The translations under genes and the position numbers were made by a program. From NCBI GenBank assembly GCA_029216955.1, contig JANAVB010005597.1:43207535-43271534 (forward strand): DNA of 64,000 nucleotides, in the 5' to 3' direction. This DNA is from Iris pallida. Lineage: Eukaryota; Streptophyta; Magnoliopsida; Asparagales; Iridaceae. Shown here piece after piece: positions 57,374 through 64,000 of the stretch. Every line of letters starts with the position of its first letter. Position 1 is the first letter of the stretch. The notes under the pieces are model-generated. The model did no database searches and had not been told where the DNA came from. It was given only the letters and a program-made list of their open reading frames with translations.

Positions 57374-58408
57374 TTATTAAACAGACTTTTCTTATTTTAA
57401 AAATAATTATACCCATCTGTTCTTTGTTTATGTTGTAAGGATGGTTAGTGTATTAACCTTTATGTAAAACATAAGATATAGTGAACGTTTGTGTAATAAA
57501 CATAAAATATATGAATGGTTAGTATAAATAACCCAAAATATATTAGAGATGCACTCTTTTCATTCAGGTGACTACTTCTTAGGTGGAAAAATTGAATATG
57601 AGTAACATTAAAATCCCATTTGGTTCAATGTAATGTAATTGTAATCGCATTGCAACTAGAAAAAATAATTTTTTTTCATTTGATTATATTGAGATTACGA
57701 TTACACTACAGTGTACCAAACGAGGCCTATGTTTAAAATTCTAAGTTTTGGAAGAATTTATAATTGAAACAAATCATCTGGACTGAACTAAGATTGGAGG
57801 GAACAAAGTATTTCAAAATTGGTAGAAGCTATATTACAATTTAGCAAAGTTTTCTGAAGTTGTAGGTTCGTCCAATGCAAGTTTTATGTAATTTAAAAGT
57901 CTAAACAAAAAGAACTGTGTTATATTAGTGTTCTTCTATAAGTTACTAATCCATTCTTCTTCTTCTTCTCTTCTCAACGACAGAATATGCGTACACATGG
58001 AAGGTGAACGAGAAGAGCGACGTCTACAGCTTCGGAGTCGTGCTAATGGAGCTGGTCACGGGGAGGAGGCCAATCGAACCGGAATATGGCGACAACAAGG
58101 ACATCGTGTACTGGGTCGCGCGCAGAATGACGAGCCGAGACAGCATCTTCGGGATTTTGGATGGTTCGTTCCGGGAATCGGAGAAGGAAGAGGCCGCGAG
58201 GGTGCTGAAGGTCGCGGTCCTCTGCACGGCGATGCTGCCGGCGACGAGGCCGTCGATGAGGACGGTGGTGCAGATGCTGGAGGACGCCGGCGGCCCGCGT
58301 CTGCTCGGCGAGAGCGAAGGAAAGCACCGTAGTTCCGACCGCGCCGAGGCTAAGTTAGACAAGGTGTCCAGTTACAAGGTTGTGAGTGTATCAAATCATG
58401 GCTGTTAG
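53949..58408 (+). CDS. LRR receptor-like kinase, subfamily XI, HAIKU2/RLK7 type
   Basis: Two exons, 53949-56529 and 57984-58408, encode 1001 residues. The ATG at 53949 opens a signal peptide (MPLHLLLLILLCFLPGS). An N-terminal LRR cap with the Cys pair of CQFHGITCN and about 20 leucine-rich repeats follow, to about residue 585. A membrane helix lies near 603-625 (LAVTCLLAAFALLLCFMGLF). The cytoplasmic kinase has GKGGSG (about 666), Lys of VAVKH (about 687), HRD (HRDVKSSN, about 805), DFG (about 826) and APE split by the intron. All catalytic residues are present, so it should be an active Ser/Thr kinase perceiving a peptide at the plasma membrane. Arabidopsis relatives control seed size (IKU2) or peptide-triggered growth and defence responses (RLK7); orthology is not resolved here. 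Length and the intron in the kinase domain fit the family. The exon is GC-rich, unlike the flanking transposons. Confidence 0.95.
56530..57983 (+). other. intron of the receptor kinase
   Basis: GTAAG at 56530 and CAG at 57981-57983 are canonical, and the joined codon completes the APE glutamate. The 1454-bp intron contains an inverted repeat AAGCCATATATATATATGGC (57254-57273), a poly(A) run and a TA tract (about 57297-57370), plus a MITE-like stretch. Confidence 0.92.
57612..57728. mobile_element. small MITE-like inverted repeat in the intron
   Basis: The left arm CATTTGGTTCAATGTAATGT and the right arm, reverse-complemented (CGTTTGGTACACTGTAGTGT), continue into matching GTAATC words around a T-rich centre. 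No clean target duplication was found, so the exact ends and superfamily are open. Confidence 0.55.
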
Positions 58409-58687
58409 TCCACTTACATGGTGCATGTGTGTTCACTGGAAGTGGGGGGGAAGGAAGTGGACTGGAATAAGGACAGGCTTAAGTAAGTGGTTTGTGGAAT
58501 ATTAGTTTGTAAGTCAAGAAAGAGGTTAGGTTAGGGTTAGGTTAGGTATGTGTCTTGAGTGTGAATGTGGAGAGTAAAGTTATAAACACGATCTCCCTAG
58601 AAATCAGTGTCGGATATTAGCTACATGTATGTTGCTTTCAATGATTGATCTTTGATGGCTTAAGAGAAAGGTACTTTGGTTTTATAT

Positions 58688-58693
58688 AATAAA
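58688..58693 (+). terminator. polyadenylation signal of the receptor kinase
   Basis: AATAAA lies 280 bases after the stop codon. The 3' region also has a telomere-like TTAGGGTTAGG run at about 58530. Confidence 0.5.
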
Positions 58694-59138
58694 GATGGAT
58701 TATTCTACTAAATCAAAATTTGAACAGAAAATTTTGATGATTGCTTAATGACTCATGAATTTAGTCATTATGAATTGTTTTCCGTAAAAATGTTGGCAGG
58801 AAAACTAAGTATTAAAATGTAAGAAAGGATTACAAGAAATATGCTCACTTGACAAAGTTTACAGTGACTTTAGGTTGTGGAGAAGTGTAACATCGTTCGA
58901 CCGCTTTGTTTCGTTCATGATTCGAAAATAAGACTTGGTTTTCTCCTGCTTTGTTTGTCGGAGTTTCTCAAGGAAAAAAAAAAATTCCAAAGCTGGCAAG
59001 TGATTTTGTTGAATTATTCGAAAAAGTGAGCAATGATTATCTCTAAGTTGTTTGAGTTCTTCCAAGAAAAGTCTTCTCCCCCTCTATCTAGCCCGCTTGG
59101 GACTATCTATAGATTTTTTCAAGGGGTTAGTGTCCCCT

Positions 59139-59434
59139 GGCCTCTTTTGGTTCGTGGAAAGGAAAGAAAATTGATTCTACAATATTTTCTTTCCATTGGA
59201 AAATTGTAATTCCAATCACTTTTCTTTTTGTTGTTTGAAAAAACCAAAATAATTGAGAGGAAAAGTGAATCCTTAGAGGAGGGAAATGAAACATTGGGTT
59301 GGTGGGAGGAACCACTTTCCTCCCTTTTTTTCCTTCTCTTAGGAATCAAATTCCTTTCCTCCTCATTTCCTTTGGCATCCAAACAAAGGAAATGAATCAC
59401 TTTTTTTTTCCAAGGCCACGAACCAAACGTGGCC
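59139..59434. mobile_element. MITE with GGCC...TTTGGTTCGTGG termini
   Basis: GGCCTCTTTTGGTTCGTGG at the left and, reverse-complemented, GGCCACGTTTGGTTCGTGG at the right are terminal inverted repeats. The interior is purine/pyrimidine asymmetric and non-coding. Flanking bases show no convincing target duplication, so superfamily assignment is withheld. Confidence 0.65.
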
Positions 59435-62040
59435 TAACTTGTCTTCAACAAGACTGAAAGCTCGCGACGGAATCGGCTAGTGCAGTTTGAGCCATGGCTG
59501 TTGGCCTTCCGCCCGTTACTTTGGGATTAATGGTGTAATGACCTAGTAGGCGACACGGCTGGATTGAGGTTATCGACATTCCTCATATGGGTGTAATGTA
59601 CCAATAGTCGACGCAGCTCGACCGAGACTATTGGCCTTCCTCCCGTTACTTTGGGAGTAAGAAAGAGCGGAACCAAAAATCTAAGCTGGGGTGGGCTGGA
59701 GTGGGCTAGGGTGGACTAGGTATAGATGGGAGTAAGGGTTATAATGACCAATTACTCGACCTAGCAAACGCTCCTGCCTCAATAGAGGGAGAATTTGGAA
59801 GCACTAGACATCTTCGGAGGCGGCTAGCTCTTTGACAAATTGGCTCTTGAGAGGGACTGGACCTTCTGCGAGACTTGCCAGTGGAGGGGTTGTGCTTGGC
59901 GCACCATTGAGCTCGTGGAGAGGGTGGTGCTGGTTCGTAGCTAAGCCTTAAGAGCTCTCCTAGCCTTTTAGGCTATTTTTTCCCATGTTCGGCATAGTTG
60001 GTGCGTCGAGTCAAAGTGATCTTTATGGCCACTTGTTTGGAAGTTGTCTTTTTGATCGTCAACAAGACCCACTTCAAAATTTATAGTCGTTCGGCATAGA
60101 ACTTGACATTGACATAGTCATTCGACATTGCACTTGGAGTAGCCATAGCCATTTGGCTTAGTACTTGACGTAGTGTCTCGTTGTTGTCCAGGCCGACCTG
60201 GTTGAAGCTCGTTCAAGTCACCATACTGGCTCTATTGGGGCCTTTGTGTGTCATTCCTATCGTCTAATGGACTTATTTCTCTACTCATAGAACTAACTTT
60301 TGGAGGAGAAGATCTCCATCCTTACATAGGTTTTAGAGATGGAGAAGTCTCTCACTGAAGGTAAAATTAATTTTTCCTTCTCTTGTTTTGATGAACAAAA
60401 AGTAGCGAAAGAAAAAGTTTAAAATAAAATTTTATTTGCTTGTGGATAGAAATATAATTACTATTTAGTCATTAATATTCTTAAATCAAAATTATATCTA
60501 CCTTCTTAGGGGTAGTTGAGTAAGAGCTCTCAAAATTCTCTCCTCTCCAATTCTCGCCCATTTTGGAGAAGAAACAAAATTTTAGTTGGATCAACATAAT
60601 TTTTCCCCTCAAATTTTCCTCCCTTAATTTCCCTTCCCCCTTCCCGAACAACATCACTATTAATTTTCCTCTCATTTTCCCTCACCTTTTTCTTTTCTCC
60701 CATTTTTTCCCCCTTCCCAAACAATACCTAGAGAGGGAAGAGTTTCTTCTTCCTCTACAGTGTACGCTCCCCATCCAAAGGTGGTGAACCTGTAAAATGA
60801 ACGTTGTAGAGGAGCCACGATTTTGGCTTTCATCCAATGCAATCGACAGGGTCGTGCCTGTAAGTAGATGTCAGCCTGGCATTTCTCTATATATGATGGG
60901 AACCCTACCCAACACCAACATGGTTCACTGTTGATTTAGTTTTGTGATTGAATGGATCTAGATGACAATAGGTTGGTTCTCCTAATTAATCGAACTCGTC
61001 CGAATACAAGTTAAGAAAGAGATTGTTGGTTTATATCTCGCATTCAATTGAGCATTCAAGGTTAACAAGGAAGTTTGTTACAAAGTTTAGTCTCATATCT
61101 AAGGAGGAAAAGATATAAATAATTAAGATTAGTCCTAGACTTAGGAAGAATTTGTTTTAAAGTTATATGCGCCAAGTTCAATAACATACTTCACGGATCA
61201 ACTCTGATTCGAATCCCATACAACAATTATGCACTCTATGCACATAGAAATTGTAACTACTTAGACTCCGAACCCCTGTTGACATGTTTTTGTTCTTTGT
61301 GCTTCAACTTTTGCACTCCAATGTGACTGGTATTCCCTGTGTTTAAATTGTGGGGGTGATTGCACCAGAGCAGTAGTAGCAGTAGAAGAAGAGCACTGAG
61401 GGTCTGGGTTCTTTGTCCATACATGATAGTGCCAATGGATTCAAGTTGGGAGGAAGTGCAAGGACTTTACCACAATTGGATGCTACTTTGAGCGGGATAG
61501 GATGTGTTGTCATCAAATATAGCCTCCCAAATCCACTTTCTTTCGGAAAATACTATTTCCGTCCGTGGGACAGACCTTCACTGGCATGCGTTCACATGGC
61601 GGCCAGTCATTGCACCCTTGCTAATGTAGACCTATCTTAGGTGGGGGACCAATGCCGACGCATTGCGTGGTCGCGGGCCAGTCTCACGACGGTCAAAATA
61701 GCATCTCCAACTTCCGCCCTCCCTCATAAAGATGCGGGTGTCATCAGTTGTGGTGGGACCCACATCTATATGTGATCTATAAGACTATATGTGAGGAAAC
61801 AAATTTGGAACTAGAGATCTCAATCCACTTTGAGCCACAGATTACATCACCCTTCAATGGCTGTTTTGTAGGCCATCAATTGGCCTAGTCCATTGATGAA
61901 CTACCTAGCATCTATAGCTTGGCTGTGGGCTGGAGAATTGGTGAGAAATCAGGCCTAGTGGTCATGGGCATGATGAACTTCAAGATTAATTAGCCCAAGT
62001 TGTCAAGTAGAGTTTGCTAAAGTTCCATTGATAGTTAAAA
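59435..62040. other. intergenic region, no gene recognised
   Basis: No coding frame above 80 codons resembles a protein. A block of about 28 bp (GGCCTTCCGCCCGTTACTTT and following) recurs at about 59502 and 59629 and may be part of a decayed repeat. The pyrimidine-rich zone 60530-60730 ends in CTTCCCAAACAATACC, which looks like a MITE end but has no partner I can find. Confidence 0.5.
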
Positions 62041-62223
62041 TGTGATCAAATATCCTGTTTATCTTTTTTTTTTGAAATCACACGCACACACACAATTGGG
62101 AGACTCGAACCTTACCAGCCCCTTCGGATGTCCGCTCTAAATTGTGATCAAATATCATGTTTATCTTTTTTTTTTGAAATCACACGCGCACACACATTTG
62201 TGATCAAATATCCTGTTTATCAA
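62041..62223. repeat. local tandem duplication
   Basis: TGTGATCAAATATCCTGTTT occurs at 62041, 62143 (one mismatch) and 62200. The first two copies share the following T-run and GAAATCACACGC(A/G)CACACAC. Confidence 0.9.
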
Positions 62224-62487
62224 TGATAATATAAGATCCTCTGTGAATAGCAAGGTTAATTTTTGAATTACCTGTACATGAAGAAACTATTGTTTTTGGC
62301 AGAACGAGCTTTGACCAACAGTTTCTCGATCATTGTTGTATTCATTTCAACATCGACAAAAATACTAGTCAAATTTAGGGCTCATGACAAGACTGAAGAA
62401 CTCTTCTCAAAGTTTACCAATAGCGATTCCACAAATCTCTGCATAGAAACACAAAGGCACAAGTGGTGAGTCAGACATATATATACC

Positions 62488-63202
62488 ATAGTTTGTATTA
62501 TCGGTTGATACCGATCCAATGCGACCGATACCCATAGGGCCTGACGTGTCCCGATCCGATACCAATACTGATCGATACAGTCTCTTTTCTAGTCAATTTG
62601 GCAAAGAAAATTGATCGAAAAAGACTTATCAACAATGTTGTAAAAGCATAGTAAAATTGTAAAAACATGTAAAAGAAGAAAACTTACATATTGCAAGTAA
62701 ACCAATTGAAAATGGTAGGATTTCACTCAATTCCAAAATTACTAAGAAATAAGACAAGAAATACTTAAAATTATACCTAAATGTATAAAATAATTTTTAC
62801 CTAAATTTTAGGGCTAATTAGTGTTTAGACCCTGGGTTTTATACCAACTTAAAGATTAAATCCTAGCATGTCCAATTGGAGAGTTTGGACCCTGAACATT
62901 TCTTTTTTTCCCATTATACCCTTCCTCCCAATGCTTGAGAATATTTTTTTTAATATAAAATGGAGGGTATAATGGGAAAGATTGAAAAAAAACAATTCAG
63001 GATCTAAACTTTCTAATTGGACATGTTAGGGCCTAAAGTCTAAGCTGGTATAAAATCCAGGGTCTAAACTCTAATTAGCCCTAAATTTTAATAATTGTTT
63101 GGTTTTTGATTAAAAAAAAAGAAATTCAATACTCCGATCCGAAACTGTCGATACTGCCAATAATAGGAAGGATCCGATACTGATTCTATACTGCGAACCT
63201 TG
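62488..63202. mobile_element. Mutator-type MITE (outer)
   Basis: It is flanked by a perfect 9-bp duplication, ATATATACC (62479-62487 and 63203-63211). The termini are imperfect inverted repeats: left ATAGTTTGTATTATCGGTTG, right (reverse complement) CAAGGTTCGCAGTATAGAAT. Both continue into GATACCGATCC / AGTATCGGATCC words. It is non-coding and interrupted by a second MITE at 62811. Confidence 0.7.
62811..63081. mobile_element. Mutator-type MITE (inner, nested)
   Basis: The 271-bp element starts GGGCTAATTAGTGTTTAGAC and ends with the complement of GGGCTAATTAGAGTTTAGAC. The inverted repeats are about 110 bp long. A perfect 9-bp duplication, TAAATTTTA, lies at 62802-62810 and 63082-63090. No coding capacity. 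Confidence 0.92.
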
Positions 63203-63259
63203 ATATATACCAGTGTATCAGACATCTCCATCTCAGAACTCAACGGAATCTATAATAGC

Positions 63260-63798
63260 TAGGGGTGGGCATACGGGTCCAGGACCCGCGGTTCCGACCC
63301 GGCCCGAACCGTATATTGGTCAAACGGGACGGTTCCTAAAATTTGGAATTTAAACGGGGCGGGCCGGGACGGGTCGTGTGACACTAACGGGACGGGGCGG
63401 GTCCTATTTTCAAAATAAACGGGACCCCGAACCGACCCGTTTCTAGGAGTATGATTTTTTTTTTTTTTTATCAATTTTGATTTTTTTCATATTATAATTT
63501 ATAAATAATAGCACACGTTATTGTTTAGTAAATAAATTCTAGAAATTGGAAAAACATAATACTTGTTTTGTTCTTCTAGATAATAGAACATGTGTAAATG
63601 TTTACTATGATATAATTTTTTGAATTTTTTTTGGATCCGTTTGGACCCGCGGGTCGGCTCGGTTTGGACCCGTTTCGAACGGGTCGAATCCGTACCGGTT
63701 CCAATATTTTTTGGACCCGTCCCGTCCCGCCCCGCCAATTAACGGGTCCGGTCCGGATCCATAAAATTTGGACCCGGCCCGACCCGTGCCCACCCGTA
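63260..63798. mobile_element. hAT-type MITE
   Basis: Termini are TAGGGGTGGGCATACGGGTC and (reverse complement of the right end) TACGGGTGGGCACGGGTCGG. A perfect 8-bp duplication, ATAATAGC, lies at 63252-63259 and 63799-63806. The GC-rich arms are full of GGGTCC/GACCCG words and enclose an AT-rich middle. An 8-bp duplication with TAGGG ends fits hAT. Open frames in the arms are artefacts. Confidence 0.92.
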
Positions 63799-64000
63799 AT
63801 AATAGCAACACATATTTAAGGCATAGGACAGTCACTAAAAGATTACAAGGACGTAGGCTGCTAGATATATCAGGTGAAGCTAACTCTTTGTCGTCAGGAA
63901 AAAGAATGCCTGAAGGTATTGTTTTAAGTATTTATTCAGAAAATATGCAAATAGAAAGAGGATGAAACATTGAAGAGCAAAGATTATGAAATTTTATCAA

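Noticed and set aside
60481..60787. MITE or gene in the pyrimidine-rich zone
   Set aside because: One end resembles a MITE terminus but no inverted partner or target duplication could be found, and the frames are low-complexity.

Overview
This is a stretch of an angiosperm nuclear genome. It contains Ty1/copia and Ty3/gypsy LTR retrotransposons, two En/Spm (CACTA) DNA transposons, MITEs, long (TA)n tracts, an endogenous pararetrovirus and one intact plant receptor-kinase gene with a GT-AG intron. There are no bacterial-type operons. The GC-rich coding exon in AT-rich surroundings is compatible with a monocot or other GC-rich-exon lineage, but this is not diagnostic and I do not name a species.

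Layout. Positions 1-39109 look like one Ty3/gypsy (Tekay-like) element on the minus strand, with two LTRs of about 3.5 kb (LTR A, 1-2650, running off the left edge; LTR B, 5345-39109) and a non-coding internal remnant (2651-5344). LTR B is split by three later insertions. (i) A 22-kb CACTA element (5658-27599) has no visible transposase but carries fragments of at least three host genes, all on the minus strand: a GH3 beta-xylosidase, phospholipase D zeta and a THESEUS1-like receptor kinase. Two Sirevirus-type copia elements are inserted in it (7018-16475 minus; 17512-25269 plus, with a perfect CACTA target duplication). (ii) A 5'-truncated LTR fragment (28944-31605) carries a Mutator-type MITE. 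(iii) A caulimovirid-like endogenous pararetrovirus (32531-38091, minus) sits at a (TA)n tract.

From 39110 to 52389 lies a second CACTA element on the minus strand: a spliced TNPA-like gene (40090-42087), a decayed TNP2 transposase gene (51171 down to 42376), a GC-rich leader, subterminal repeats and a right TIR ending at 52389. A back-to-back LTR-LTR insertion (42548-47727, target duplication CCACA) splits the TNP2 3' end. The left end of this CACTA is not visible, probably because the gypsy element landed in it.

From 52396 a 31-bp tandem repeat with dyad symmetry leads to the only intact host gene, a subfamily XI leucine-rich-repeat receptor kinase of the HAIKU2/RLK7 type (53949-58408, two exons, 1001 aa). 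The last 5.5 kb is gene-poor but holds well-delimited MITEs: two nested Mutator-type copies, each with a perfect 9-bp target duplication, and a hAT-type copy with a perfect 8-bp duplication.

Most interesting signals: the multi-gene capture CACTA; two Sireviruses with different LTRs that share a +1 gag/pro phase, a TAA at the same pre-integrase/integrase position and the same promoter-proximal repeat; an extra ORF downstream of pol in one of them; the pararetrovirus integration at a TA tract; and the dyad minisatellite between a CACTA end and a receptor-kinase gene. All boundaries and similarities were read by eye; no alignment or database search was run.
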